From Pempheris klunzingeri (Eukaryota > Chordata > Actinopteri > Acropomatiformes > Pempheridae), in the NCBI RefSeq assembly GCF_042242105.1, contig NC_092012.1:1989470-2053469 (forward strand): 64,000 nucleotides of DNA, in the 5' to 3' direction. The notes under the pieces were generated by a model that saw only the letters and a program-made list of their open reading frames with translations, had not been told where the DNA came from and did no database searches. The position numbers were made by a program, and so were the translations under genes. Of the stretch, positions 10,434 through 23,072 are shown piece after piece (positions within the stretch are counted from its first letter, which is position 1; each line of letters begins with the position of its first letter).

Positions 10434-12846
10434 GGCTTTATGCCACGGCAAACAGGTCCTAGGTGACGGGGGTCTGACCTCCTGTGGGCCCACCACCCTC
10501 AGAGGGAGCCGTAGGGGTCAGGTGCTATGTGGAACGGACGGCGGTGGAGGCAGAGTGCCCTGGCGACCCGGGCTTCGGAAACAGCCTCTAGCTGTAGGGA
10601 CATGTCTCCTCGCTGGGGGGTAAGGAGCCGGAGCTTGTGCGGGAGGTTGAGAGGTACCGGCTAAATATAGTCGGGCTCACCTCCACTTGCAGCTTGGGCT
10701 CTGGAACCCAGCTCATCAAGAGGGGCTGGACTCTCCATTTCTCTGGCGTTGCCCAAGGTGTGTGGCGGCGGGCTGGTGTGGACTTGCTTATAGCACCGCA
10801 GCCCAGTCGCCATGTGTTGGAGTTCACCCCGGTGAACGAGAGGGTCGCGTCCCTGCGCCTTCGGGTTGGGGACAGGTCTCTTTCTGTGGTTTCGGCCTTC
10901 TTGGAGTCCCTGGGAGGGGTGCTGGATGGTGCTCCGACAGGGGAGTCCATTGTTCTAATGGGGGACTTCAACGCTCACGTGGGCAGCGACAGTGAGACCT
11001 GGAGGGGCATGATTGGGAGGAACGGCCTCCCCGATCTGAACCCGAGTGGTGTTCTGTTGTTGGAACTCTGTCCTAGTGACAGATTGTCCATAACGAACAC
11101 CATGTTCGAACACAAGGGCGTCCATCGGTGCACGTGGCACCAGGCTGGAGGTCGTTGATCGACTTCGTTGTTGTGTCATCTGACCTCCGTCCGTGTGTTT
11201 TGGACACTCGGGTGAAGAGAGGGGCTGAGCTGTCAACTGATCATCACCTGGTGGTGAGTTGGATCCACTGGCAGAGGAGGAAGCCGGAGAGACTTGGCAG
11301 GCCCAAGCGTATCGTGAGGGTCCGTTGGGAACATCTGGTGGAACCCGCTGTCGCTGCGGATTTCAATTCCCACCTCCAGGAGAGCTTCTGTCTGTTTTTA
11401 TTGATCCTACTTCCGCCGGAAGTAAGGGATGCCGTCAAGCTGAAGAAGGAGTCCTACTGGGCCTTGTTGGCTCGTGGAACTCCTGAGGCAGCTGACGGGT
11501 ACCGGCAGGCCAAGCATGCTGCACCTCGGACGGTAGCTGAGGCAAAAACTCAGGCCTAGGAGGAGTTCGGGGAGGCCATGGAGGAGGACTACCGGTCAGC
11601 CTCAAGGAAATTCTGGCAAAACGTCCGGCGTCTCAGGAGGGGGAAGCAGTACCAGTTACCCACTGCCAGGTCTTCCATTGAGGAGGCAGAGGCTGGGGAC
11701 CCGGAAGTGGACTCGTCCTTCACCCAAACCGAAGTCACCGAGGTGGTCAGAAAGCTCCTCAGTGGCAGGGCACCGGGGGTGGATGAGATCCGCCCTGAAT
11801 ACTTTAGTCTCTGGATGTGCAGGGACTGTCTTGGTTAACACGTCTCTGTAACATCGCCTGGCGGTCGGGGACAATGCCTCTGGAGTGGCAGACCGGGGTG
11901 GTGGTCCCTCTTTTTAAGAAGGGGGACCAGAGGGTGTGTTCCAACTATAGGGGCATCACACTTCTCAGCCTCCCCGGGAAAGTTTTTTTCCAGGGTACTG
12001 GAGAGGAGGATATGGCCGATAGTCGAACTTCGGATTCAGGAGGAACAATGCTGGTTCTGTCGTGGAACACTGGACCAGCGCCACACTCTCCATCGGGTGC
12101 TCGAGGGTTCATGGGAGTTTGCCCAACCAGTCCACATGTGCTTTGTGGACTTGGAGAAGGCATTCAACCGTGTATCTCGTGTCATCTTGTGGGGGGTGCT
12201 TCGGGAGTATGGGGTCCGGGGCCCTTTGTTAAGGGCTGTCCGGTCCCTGTACGACCGGAGTAGGAGTCTGGTTCATATTGCCGGCAGTGAGTCAGACCTG
12301 TTCCCGGTGCATGTTGGACTCCGTCAGGGCTGCCCTTTGTCACCGGTTCTGTTCATTATTTTTATGGACAGAATTTCCTGATAGCATCTCTGCTTTTTGC
12401 GGATGATGTTGTCTTGAGACCTCCAGTGTGCATTGGGGCGGTTTGCTGCCGAGTGTGAAGCGGCTGGGATGAGAATCAGCACCTCCAAGTCCAAGGCTGT
12501 GGTTCTCGACCGGAAAAAGGTGGTTTGCCCTCTCCGGATCGGTGGAGAGTCCTTGCCTCAAGTGGAGCAGTTTAAGTATCTCGGGGTCTTGTTCACGAGT
12601 GGGGGAAGGATGGAGCGTGAGATCGACAGGCGGATCGGTGCAGCGTCTGCAGTGATGCGGTCGCTGTATCGGTCCGTTGTGGTGAAGCAAAAAGGCAAAG
12701 CTCTTGATTTACTGGTCGATCTATGTTCCTACCTTCACCTATGGTCATGAGCTTTGGGTCATGACCGAAAAAACGAGATCACGGATACAAGCGGCCGAAA
12801 TGAGTTTCTTCCGCAGGGTGGCTGGGCTCCTCACCCTTAGAGATAG
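10434..12846 (+). mobile_element. Rex3 non-LTR retrotransposon (RTE clade), unit A copy, degenerate
   Basis: An apurinic/apyrimidinic-type endonuclease region spans about 10637..11250 ([14 protein letters not shown], later DHHLVVSW). A linker and a reverse transcriptase region follow (about 11650..12420), with VDLEKAF (motif A), RQGCPLSPVLF (motif B) and FADDVVL (catalytic, near 12390). The C-terminal region (RFAAECEAAGMRISTSKSKA, then RVAGLLTLRDR) ends near 12846. The sequences TGGCAGACCGGGGTGGTGGT and CAGGGCTGCCCTTTGTCACC match the classical Rex3 primer sites. In-frame stops (near 11559 and 11836) and frameshifts make it inactive. Confidence 0.88.
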
Positions 12847-13361
12847 GGTGAGGCTGAGCAAAAGGTGGAATTATTAAAAATATAATGGCTGTTTTACTTA
12901 ATAGAAACATGAATGTGGATAATTTATATTTGATGTGTGTTAATGTGAATAAAAGCAAATATGTAAGAGAATACCTGTTTTTATTGATCCATTAAGGAAG
13001 TGTATCATTAACCAACATAGACTGATGGCACTTACACACAGAAATGATTATGATTGATTATGGCAACACAATTTTGTAACACAAAATAATAGTTGTGAAG
13101 CTAAATTCCCCCCAAAACACAGACACCATAAGTGAAGAATCACCCAGCAGCTGCAGTACCAGGCGATCATGCTGTCACTGTCTCATATAAACATCTAAAC
13201 CTCCTCTTTCAGCTCATACAGATCCAACTGCAGACATTCATTTAAATGTGACCACAGGTTGTCACACGAACAACCAATACCCAATAACTGACAGTAAAAC
13301 AATCAAAATATGCATTCAGAGGTAATGAAAGTAGAAGTGGTGGTCTGCAGGTGCTGCTGTC
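12847..13361. other. Spacer 3' of copy B gene, conserved in all units
   Basis: This sequence precedes the transmembrane exon (on the + coordinate) in units B, C and D. It is probably the 3' untranslated and downstream region of the minus-strand gene. It is A/T rich with several AATAAA-like strings on either strand. I see no coding feature. Confidence 0.4.
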
Positions 13362-15297
13362 TTAGCTTTTAAACACAGGCAGAGGTTGGTATCTAACCCT
13401 TGACACTCTGGTTTTGTACACCACCACCCCACAGATCATGCCGACCGCTGCGAGAAGACATCCGGCGATGAAAACCAGGTTCAGATTCACGTTCACCGCT
13501 GGACAAGAGAGAAGCACAGTTTGAATTCCATCTTGTCTCAAAGTGTAAGCGGGACTCAAACGGGCCAGAAAACTCCCTGTTTTCATACCTGGGCTTTCGG
13601 TGCGCTCTGCTGATCTCCTCAGGCGCAGGGGACCCTGGGAAATGAGGTGCCTGGCTGTCTGGGTGACGGCTTCTCTCTTCCCGAGGCGACCACCTGACCG
13701 TGGGGAGTTGATGCATCCCTGGGAGCACCTGGTGCCGGAAGCCCCTGCTTCACACATGAGCACCAAGCAGCTGATGTACACCTGAACGCAACAGACCACA
13801 AAACATCAAACCTCACACAGTGTCAGTGGAGTCACTGAACGGGCTAAATAGACCACATGAGGAAGGTGACAGCTGAAAGACATTAGAGGTGTTTGAGTTG
13901 CTGACGGCCGACAGACGTCGACCGCTGATTGTTTGATGATTGATTCAAAACATGATCAATGAAAGTGACGCCTCTGTGCGGCTGATGAACAGACTTAGTG
14001 AAGCTCTGGGAACACTGGGCCCAGACGTGGCCTTCAAACAGGCCTGAAGATTCCTAAAATTTCTTTTTCTGGTCATTAAAATAGCCGCAGACTGTCTCAG
14101 GGAATTAATTTAACAGTCTGACAAAACTTTAACAGATTAACTCCCACAGCAAAAAACATTACAGGTCAAAAACTGTGGATTTCCTTTTCTTTTATGCTGA
14201 TTGTGCAGCACTTTGGATCAACTGCTGTCTTTTGGCATAAACACTCTTGAGGATGTTTAATCTCTGATGTGTTAAGTGTTTAGTGCAAAGATGTTGGATA
14301 TAATGAGGAAACTCTGACTTGGGCCTTGGAGACGCCACAGAGGCATTCAGAGTCACTTTTTCCAGTCTAAACACTTTCTAAACCCATTCTTCACCCGGTC
14401 GTGCAAGCCGATGAACTTGAAGGCCTCCATGCTGAACTTGAATTGTCTCTGATTGTTCTTGGAGTGGATTTGAACTGTCGAGTCCACCTTACACCTAGTC
14501 AGAGCACAAATAAGAGGCTTTACACATGGATGGAGGTATTTACATTATAAGGAAAAGTAAGTGAGTCATTGATGTTTACATCCAGGGGGAGATAATCATA
14601 TACCTACCCGTTCTCAATGATGGAGTAGGTCGGCAAATAGTTGGGGTTGTTGTAAGGTGCAGCTCTGCAGGACTCCACAAACAGCTCGGTGGTGCTGATC
14701 TGAGAGGAGGCCTTGATCTTCATGTAAATCCTTTCCCCTAGGTCGTAGTCCAGAGGGTATGAGCTCGGATCAATCACGTTCCGGAACTGGTTGTCAGGGT
14801 AGAACTCAAACTGGTAGGTGAAGGTGCCCATGCCTTTCTCCCACACGGTGATGTTCTCCCTGTGTGCGATGAAGCCCAGGGACACGTTCCCGTGTTTGGA
14901 GTACTGGCACTTGAACTGAATCTCCACCAGGTGCTTTCTGGTGATGAGATCTCTGCTGTTGTCAATTGTCGTGATTTCATTCTTGAAAATGAGGTTTTCA
15001 TTGTCTTCCTGCAGAGGGAAAAGTGATCAGTCCTCACACAGCCAATGACAAAGTAAATGAGGGAGGAGAGCAGCGGGTGAGGAAGTACCTCCATCTGAGT
15101 ACCACACGCATTGAGGGGGACGACGGCGATGACGTGAGTGATGTTGGAGTATTGCTGGAGGCTGCAGGCGGTGTTGCTGGGGTCACTGGGGTCACCGGGG
15201 TCAATGAGCTGCAAATGATCCACATGGTGTCCAGAGAGTGAAGATTTCTTAACCTCGACTCTCATTGTGGACTCACTGCAGATCACATTGGCTTCGA
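13362..15297 (-). CDS. ZP-domain protein, copy B: open ZP module and membrane anchor
   Basis: Five exons are read 5' to 3' on the minus strand: 15089..15297, 14608..15008, 14395..14494, 13589..13781 and 13362..13498 (stop TAA at 13362). All splice sites are GT/AG and phases match copies D and E. The module has the type II ZP cysteine set (ESC, GC, SCLVLMC, RCSQGC). The last exon encodes a hydrophobic helix ([20 protein letters not shown]) and the tail VRYQPLPVFKS. The post-ZP cleavage site is weak (RLGKRE) compared with RSKR in E and RRRR in F. The first exon has an 18-base expansion giving VTPVTP-type repetition. The exons normally preceding this part are absent, so the copy lacks a proper start unless an unknown upstream exon is used. 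Confidence 0.62.
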
Positions 15298-15362
15298 CTG
15301 GAACAAGAGGCACACGTGCAGCGTGTCATGTATGAATAAAAACACATCATGCTGAAAGAAGG

Positions 15363-15877
15363 TGTAGTGGAAATCTATACATTATCTATACCTTACCTAT
15401 ACATTATCTATACATTTATCTATATTGTGTTTTCATATCACTTGTGTAATGATGATTTGATATAACTCTGATTACTTGGGTTATTTGAGACCCTGGGTGA
15501 ACTTTGTGTTTCCTGGAATGGTGTTGGTGATGATCCATAAACAATAAGTTGCGAAAGCAGAACTCTCCAGAACCTTGAGATGCTCCTTTTGACCATAATA
15601 GGAAGGGATGGAGGAGAAGGGGGTGGACCCCCCAGTATGGGATAAAAAAACCATGCAAGGATTTGTAAAGTGAGAGAGTGTCTTTGGTGGGGCTTCTGTT
15701 CAATTCAGGATTACCTGGCTCTCCTTCTCCTACTGCCTCTATCATCTACCTGCAGGTAACATGTACTTTATTCCACCTGTCTATTCAATATGTTCAACCA
15801 CTGTAACATCATTGAATACATGTTAAATATATTATCGGATTGAATTAGTTGGTGTGTCATTATTGTTTGCCACCACA
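15363..15877 (+). repeat. LTR-like block of endogenous retrovirus, unit B
   Basis: It has the same inverted ends (TGTAGTGG and CCACCACA) and the same flanking junction as units A and C. The possible primer binding site starts with TGG at 15883. Confidence 0.5.
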
Positions 15878-16870
15878 GAATTTGGCGTCACGAATTTGGT
15901 AGGGACCGGATTGGGACTGGCTTTGGACTGGTGACCGGCATCTGTAGGCTCTCTTTTCGTCACAGACAATTTTTCAACAGGCCTGGTGGGGGTTTTCCCT
16001 TTTGATAAAAAGAAAAACTTGGGATATTGTCTGTGATTGAGGGAGGTAGCTGAGAGATGCTGGTACAGTGAATTTAGCAGACAAATATTCCAAATTCAGA
16101 TTCTAATTTGGCTCTCCTCCAAGTATCTGTGAGGGGGAAACATTTTGGAGTTGTGTGGGTGGAACAGAGTACATAGCTTTTAACATTTCTGGGCTTTTAC
16201 TAACTGCATGTGTTTCTGAGTGTGCTTGTGAGTGTGAAGGGGGGAGTCATAGGTGAGTGTGTGTTTGTGTTATGTGTGTCGTACGTCAGTAACGACACTA
16301 GAGAGCAGTCCATTGACTACGTAAATTATGGTGTGAAGTATGTATCTGGAAGTCGGTTTGGTTCCTCTAAAGTGTTCGGGCTGTCGACTCCAAGTTCTGA
16401 TCAGAAATTGTTAATAGAGACTGCTAGCGTATGTCGTTGTTCCGGTGGGTGTACAGCGGATTTGGCCCACAAACGGGGCATCAGGCCGGCTGGGTTTGAG
16501 CACTCTATATTTTCCTTTTTTTGTTTTGACAGCGGCCGATGCCACAAAGAGCAGGGGGAAAGCTCGTTGCTGTAGGGAACAACTTCTGCGCGCCCTGTGT
16601 GGGTTCTGATTACAAAATAGGGGTGTCTTTGAAGTTTGGCTACTAAAAAGTGGCTTAAGGCCATAAATTTGACACACAGGTTAATGTATATGTTGGACTA
16701 TATGGCGGAAGCTTAGGACTGGCCTGCCTCTGTAGTAGCCATAGTGTTCCTTTGCGAAGGAGCGGTCCACGGGGTGTGATAAGAGAGAAAAAGCCGGCAA
16801 ATCCCACTTAAGCACTTTGTCTGTATGTATGTCTATGTGTCTGGACCGTATGAACTGTGTGAAATATATA

Positions 16871-18327
16871 CAGTTATGCCCGAAATTATTCATACCCCTG
16901 GCAAATTTTGACTTAAAGTTACTTTTATTCAACCAGCAAGTTTTTTCTTGATTGTAAATGGCACAGGCGTCTCCCAGAAGATAATAAGACGACGTACAAG
17001 AGGCATCATTGTGGAAAAAAATATTTTTTACATTTGAACAAAAAATGGCTTTATTGGCTATTACAGCAATCAAACGCTTCCTATAATTGCTGACCAGCTT
17101 TTTGCATGTCTCACTGGTATTTTTGCCCATTCATCTTTAGCGATGAGCTCCAACTCTTTCAGGTTGGAGGGTCTCCTTGCCATCACCCCGATCTTTAGCT
17201 CCCTCCACAGATTCTCAATTGGATTCAAGTCAGGACTCTGGCTGGGCCACTGCAAAACGTTAATGTTTTTGTCCACTAACCATTTCTTCACCACTTTTGC
17301 TGTGCCCTTGATGTATTGCTCTTTTTTCATGGTGCCGTTTACTATGATTAGGTTCCCTGGTCCATTGGCTGAAAAACAGCCCCAAAGCATTAGGTTCCCA
17401 CCACCATGTTTGACAGTGGAGATGGTGTTCTTAGGGTTGTCTAAGGGTCTAAGGCTTCTCCTTTTTTACGCCAAATGAAGGATACATCATTGTGGCCAAA
17501 CAATTAAATTTTTGTTTCATCTGACCATAAAACAGAAGACCAGAAGTCTTCTTCTTTGTGAGCATTTGCAAAGGCCAAGCGGGCTTTTGTGGGCCTTATC
17601 TGGAGAAGTGGCGTCCTCCTTGATTTGCATCCGTGGAACCCAGCAGTGTGCAGTGTCCGTTGGACTGTTTGCCTTGAGACGTTGCCACCAGCAGAGCCCA
17701 GATTCACCAGGATGGCCTTGGTGGTGATCCTCCTGGCCAGCACAGGTGTCACTTTTGGCTTCCGACCACATCCTCTGAAATTTTCCACAGTGCGGAACGT
17801 CTTGTATTTTTTAACAATACATTGCATTGTATCCACTGGAACTTGAAAACATTTAGATATGGCCTTATAGCCCTTTCCTGACTTGTGAGCAGCCACAATG
17901 CGCAGCCGCAGGTCCTCAGTGAGCTCCTTTGTCTTAGCCATGACTGTCCACAAACCAACTGCAGAGAGCTGCTGTTTTTTACCTCTTGAGTTAATTAAAA
18001 CGGTTCCAGCTGCTGCTGTTCCCAATGAATCAGGGTAATTAGGGTGCTTTAGAACAGCTTGGACTATTTGGAATGGTATAGAATTTTGGATTTTCCCATA
18101 GACTGTGACTGCAAAGGGTATGAATAATTTTGGACATGCCACTTTTTGTTCAAATGTAAATAAAAGCTGAGAAATATTTTTTTCCACAATGAAGCCTCTT
18201 GTACGTCGTCTTAGTATCTTCTGGGAGACTCATGTGTCATTTCCAATCAAGGAAAAACTTGCTGGTTGAATAAAAGTAACTTTAAGTCAAAATTTGCCAG
18301 GGGTATGAATAATTTCGGGCTTAACCG
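16871..18327 (-). mobile_element. Tc1-like DNA transposon, unit B copy
   Basis: The insertion is the same as in unit A: identical TA target (16869-16870, 18328-18329), the same termini and the same orientation. The left inner repeat is shortened by about 49 bp. The N-terminal transposase frame (17504..18187) is longer here and keeps the first catalytic Asp (SDETK). It is then out of frame with the C-terminal part (17070..17390, [10 protein letters not shown]). The block between KKEQYIK and KVVKKW is too short to hold the second catalytic Asp region, so both copies share an internal deletion that predates the duplication. Confidence 0.88.
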
Positions 18328-18783
18328 TATATATATGCATGTATATAGGTTTTGATAAGTGTTGTGTAGCTCTCTGTCTCAGTGTGTTCTGTGTCTCTGT
18401 CCGTCTCTGTCTCAGAGGGGTTGCAGCAGCAGGAAAAGTGTGTGTGTAGTTGTGTGTGCGGAGTTTTTCTCTGGTGTTGGTGTTTGCGTGAATGTGTGTG
18501 TGAGGTGTGTCAGTGGTGGATGTGAGTGGAGGCTCTGGCTCCATGAGTAGAGAGGAGAGAAATAAAAGAGTGCATGCTTGCTGTCCTGTATGTCTCTCTC
18601 CTCATGTCTATATAACTTGTTGCGCAGTTAACTTAGACGCTGGCAGAAGTTCAAAAGGTGTGGCACTTAGAGCTCATAGGCAGAAGTTTAGAGTTAAACT
18701 GCCCATAAGACAGTAGTCGGCGCTTACCCCTCCCATCCAGAAGTCACAGACGCACTATGGAAAAATAAAAAAAAATAAAAAAA

Positions 18784-18815
18784 GGCCCTGCTCTGTTACA
18801 CAACAGAGCAGGGCC
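18784..18815. repeat. Perfect 14-bp inverted repeat with 4-nt loop
   Basis: Arms GGCCCTGCTCTGTT and its exact complement flank ACAC. Units A and C have the left arm only, so this hairpin arose in unit B. Confidence 0.85.
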
Positions 18816-20439
18816 TGTGGGGCTGTATTCTGATCCCTGTCTCACTGTGGTTGGTGTGGCGAGTGGTTTCTCTTTTATAAAAAAAAAAGAGGGGAGATAT
18901 ATACATATATCTACCTATATCTAATACAGGTCTGCATAAGTATAAATACACTGCGGCTACCTTGTGGAAGCAATCATTTTTTGCATTTTGGCATATATAC
19001 ATAGTTTGGCACAACATCATGGGATCTGCAATCAAAGATTTGGCTCCAGTAAGTATACTGGGGGGAAGGAATCCGCTTTTAGCAGGCGAAATAAAGAACT
19101 TGTCACACACAATGTGCTGAGATGAGGGTGCTGATCAAAAATCACAAGGGAAAGGACAATTCAGTAAAACGAACTTGTAAACGTGAACGTGAGTATGCTG
19201 CTAAAGCACTAAGAGAAAAGACTAAACAGCATGTTAGGAAGCAGCTGGAACAGAGGAATCCAGCTGATTTAGAACCACCACTCTATGCTGCAGAAATGCC
19301 TCTGTGTGAGTTAAAGTTCGTGGGAGACTATGTATTGAAATCTTGGCACAAGCTGCAAAACCTGAAGAGGAAGATGAGGTAGCCGACTTACCTGAAGTCT
19401 TTTTGAAATCACTGAAGGTCAGGGAAAGGAAGCCAAGAAGGATAAGTTGGATGGATGACCGTGTGGTGAGACTTTTGCAGGAGGCTGAAGCAACAGGAGG
19501 AAAAATTTCTGAACACTCCATTCTGCAGACAGAATATACTGATTTGCCTGATCCTGGCCTGGTGTCCAAACCCAAAACAGGGAAAAAAACAGGCAAGGCA
19601 CCAGGGGCTTCCCGGCCTCTTGCAGCAAGACTGAGACAAAAAACAGGAGAAGCTGAAGTAAAATCACAAAGGAACAAGGAAGTATTAATGGAGTACTCAC
19701 TATGAACACAAGGGGAGCACCAGTGGCCACAACAGTGGTGGAAGAAGCATCAGAGTATCTACTGCTGGCAAAAGGTGCCCATTGGTTGCAGCACAACTGA
19801 GTGGGTATGTGGGAACACAAGCTCATGATGGTGAGTTCTTCAACAGCACAGGAATACACTGTGGACGGCCTTGAGAGGGCGATATCCAGCACGAATTCAG
19901 CCCGACAGCATTGTGGCAACACCCATTAAGGATGATGAGAGCCCACAGGCTTATGTCCACATCAGTAGGAAAGAGTGGGTGAGACAGACGGGTGTACGAC
20001 CAGATGAAGACATTTTCCATCGATAAGCTCTTCGAAAAAGAATCTCGGATGGACTGCCACTGCCAGCACAAAGCAGATTGCAGGAAGCTGTTGGCTTATA
20101 TACAATGCCCTTTGACCAGTTCACTGATCATGTAGTTGATGCAGTGACCAAAACACGAGCCAAGGAGACTCGCCAGAAACAAGCCGACGAGGAAGCAGTG
20201 AGAAAATGGACCCAACAGCAGTTGATGGAGAAAGAGAAAAAGGTTCAAGCCAGCACCACCTCCACTGACACCTGTTGGTCCTCCACAGGTAATATATGTA
20301 CAGCCCGGAGGATGGGGAGGCCCTGGTGTAAAGCTGAGTGCGTACTGTTGCTAGGCTCACCATTATATGAGGACCATGTTAATTTTAGAACACAGGACAG
20401 GAGTAACCTTCAGTGGTGTAATGATAGATAGTTGTTTTT

Positions 20440-21098
20440 CCTTATGATAAACATTCTCATAAGATTCAAAAGATTCAAAAGCGTTTATTGTCATGTGTAC
20501 AGTGCAGAAACAGGTTTCCCCGTACAATGAAAATCTTAGTTTGCCGTCCACACCGAATGCCAAAGAGTTATAAAGAAGAGGATAAAATAAAATAAAATAT
20601 AAAAAATATAAATATAAACTACTATGCTACATAAACTGCTATTGCTGGCTTATAAATATATTTACAAGATGTGCAGCTTAAACATGAAGTAAAGTGAATG
20701 AATGTGCAGGTAGTGGTAGCTGTGACTCCTATCGGCTGTTAAGGAGCCTGATGGTGGAGGGAAAGAAGGAGTTTCTGAGTCTGGACGTCCTGCACTTCAG
20801 ACTCCTGTACCTCCGGCCTGACGGGAGGAGAGAGAACAGTTTGTGTTGGGGGTGGGTGGGGTCCTTGATGATGGAGGCATTGTGATTGAAGTGAGTGGTC
20901 CTGGTGTCTGTGAGCCTCCTCTCTGTGTGGGGGGTGGAGGTCTCGAAGCGGGTGTAGAAAGTGTTGAGGTCATCGGGCAGGCTGTCCGACGCACTGGTGA
21001 TACTGGAGCTGTTCCTGTAGTCTGTGATGTGCTGCAGGCCCTGCCACATGTGCCTGGAGTCAGTAGAGGAGTAGAAGCCATCCAGCTTCTCTCTGTAA
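20440..21098 (-). mobile_element. Internally deleted L2-like LINE 3' fragment, unit B
   Basis: On the minus strand a pre-RT piece (SLPDDLNTFYTRFE) is joined to the C-terminal end of a LINE protein (KLFSLLPSGRRYRSLKCRTS, then NSFFPSTIRLLNSR and a stop at 20729). The tail carries CATGACAATAAACGC and repeated TTTTGAATC, the type of 3' end seen in fish L2-like elements. The reverse transcriptase core is missing. It abuts exon 2 of copy B at about 21100. Confidence 0.65.
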
Positions 21099-21105
21099 AG
21101 CTCAC

Positions 21106-22701
21106 CTCATCTGAAAGGGTCTGTTACTTGGGAGGATGCGTGTTGAGACCGTCTCACTTTCACACCACTGGTTGTTATACTGTGGTGCATTGGTGCTTCT
21201 GTCAAGTGTGCCGTTCTGAATTCTGCTGTTGTAGCCACAGTTGAAAAATACCAGAAATGGGAGTAGAAGTAGGAATCAGAACACTGTTCAAAGGTTTCCC
21301 TGTTGCGAAGTTCCACCTGTGGAAAAAGATCCAATTAAGCAGCTGTGCAGTTGGAGGCGAAGGATATTTCTGTAAATAACATTTCTGTTGATTTTAGCAA
21401 ACACACCAGTTATATCAGCCTTTTTAACAAGGATCACCAAGGATGACAAATTTAGTTAAAGGTAATTTCTTAGATTTTCTTAAATAAAAAAAAAACAATA
21501 ACAATAATATAATATTGTAATCAGTCAGTTAAGTCACTCCTCAGATCCTGAGATGAAGAAGGTAAAAGAAAACAGGAGAGAAAACCACAATGACAACAAT
21601 AAGAATAATGTTAGTCTGAATTATGCTCATCCAGTCCTGTTACAATGTCAGATATGCTGCCGTAAATTACTGATCTCCAGAAAACTGAAGAAACATTGCA
21701 GCTAATTGGGATCCGAGCAAAGAATAAAGAACAAAGTTATTAATCCCACTGCAGTTTTCTTTAATCCACGAGCAGACTATCGTTTAGTAAGCATATAGTA
21801 ATCACAGAAAGGTTTTAAAACATCGAATTAGAGGAAGAGCAAGAATGAAAGCAGGAATCAAAAACGTTACGCCAAAAACTCGTGCTGAGGTCTGATTAAA
21901 ATAATCTCCACTAATGAAAAATGTTTTTTCTTTGGGTTCCTACCATCGAACAGTTACATACAAATATATTAGAGACTTTCAAGGTTTGTACTGTTTGAGA
22001 AAAGAAGATCTCATCTCATCTCATTTTCTATAACGCTTATCCGTCAGGGTCGCGGGGGAGCTGGAGCCTATCCCAGCTGACTTTGGGCGAGAGGCAGGGT
22101 ACAGCCTGAACTGGTTGCCAGCCAATCACAGGGCCACATACAGAGACAGAGAACCTTTCACACTCACACTCACACCTACGGACAATTTAGAGTTACCAAT
22201 TAACCTAATGTGCATGTCTTTGGATTGTGGGAGGAAGCTGGAGAACCCGGAGAGAACCCACGCTAGCATGGGGAGAACCTGTAAACACACAGAAAGACCT
22301 CGGGTTCAAACCAGTTTGAATTTTGTATTTTCAGTGTACCCAAAGGTAAATTAAAAAATGGAGGTAAAATAGATAGAAAACATAGTAAAAAGAAACAAAA
22401 TCAGCTAAAATACATTCAATAGATGGTAAAAACTGCTACTGAAGTGAATACAAAATGTTCTATATTATATTAGAACAATCAAAATAGCAATAATACTAAT
22501 GATAAGTGATAACATTTAACAAATAAACATATTCACACATTATCTATAACGCCTGTTGCACATCAGTAAACGTTGCATCTCTCACCCTAAATGTCCCATC
22601 AGGGTTTCTTCCTTTGTAGGAGAAGGTCATGGTTCCCCCAAGTAACTTGACACCGACACCCCAGAGACCAGGAGCAGCAGAAGCACCGCTGTGACGGCCA
22701 T
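21106..22701 (-). pseudogene. Copy B, decayed exons 1 and 2
   Basis: Exon 1 is 22586..22701 (ATG at 22701) and exon 2 is 21106..21316. Both have the splice sites of copy D. Exon 1 begins with the same signal peptide ([16 protein letters not shown]) but has one base fewer than D after codon 18, so translation reaches TGA at the position of the THR-MET-THR codons of D. Exon 2 is 211 bp against 218 in D and is frameshifted after EQCSDSYFYS. The exons that should link to the ZP module (cleavage site, mucin, beta-sandwich) are missing, their place being taken by the retrovirus and LINE. A TATA element (TATATAAGG, about 22754-22762) remains. Confidence 0.72.
21320..22580. other. Intron 1 of copy B, with interspersed repeat at about 21990..22310
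   Basis: Most of it is homologous to intron 1 of copy D. The segment from CATCTCATTTTCTATAACGC to about 22310 (CCAATTAACCTAATGTGCATG, later GGAGAACCCGGAGAGAACCC) is a very common teleost interspersed repeat. A degenerate copy is at 36985..37190. It is absent from the D intron at this position, so it is an insertion in B. No gene seen. Confidence 0.6.
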
Positions 22702-22753
22702 GATGCCTCAAACTCACCTCTGTCTCCTGCTGCGCTCACATCCACCTGCTGCA

Positions 22754-22762
22754 CCTTATATA
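22754..22762 (-). promoter_or_regulatory. TATA box of copy B
   Basis: TATATAAGG on the minus strand lies about 53 to 61 bases upstream of the ATG. It is conserved at the same offset in copies C (32896-32904) and D (42565-42573). Confidence 0.55.
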
Positions 22763-23072
22763 TGCTGACAGGTTGGCCAGTGAAGCTGCCAACAGTCCTG
22801 CCACATGTAATGGCATGCCCACTATGTGTCAGAACAATAGGCCATCTGCAAAACTGGTTTCACTGAACAAATAAACTGAAAGTATTTCATACTTGATACT
22901 CTTTGAACGTACTCTTGTCACGTCAAATGTTGGGAAATGAAGGAGAGGAGTGGACGTCCTTTGGACAAATCCCAATTTATTGAGGCACTGAAAATTTTTT
23001 GTTGTGGTTTACCTACCACTGTTGTTAGATTTTCTTTCAATAAACTGTTTAAAATGAAGAAATTACCATTGT

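Larger units (their letters stand above)
15363..20430 (+). mobile_element. Endogenous retrovirus fragment (LTR, leader, broken gag), unit B
   Basis: The layout matches unit A but the gag-like part is longer. A short myristoylation-type start lies at 19019 (MGSAIK). Frames follow at 19122..19382 and 19343..19705, then, after a deletion around 19780, a capsid to nucleocapsid-proximal part to about 20430 (TKTRAKETRQKQADEEAVRK). Several frameshifts and stops interrupt it. The leader contains the Tc1-like insertion at 16871..18327. No pol or env was seen and no 3' LTR was found. It is a defective relic. Confidence 0.55.
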
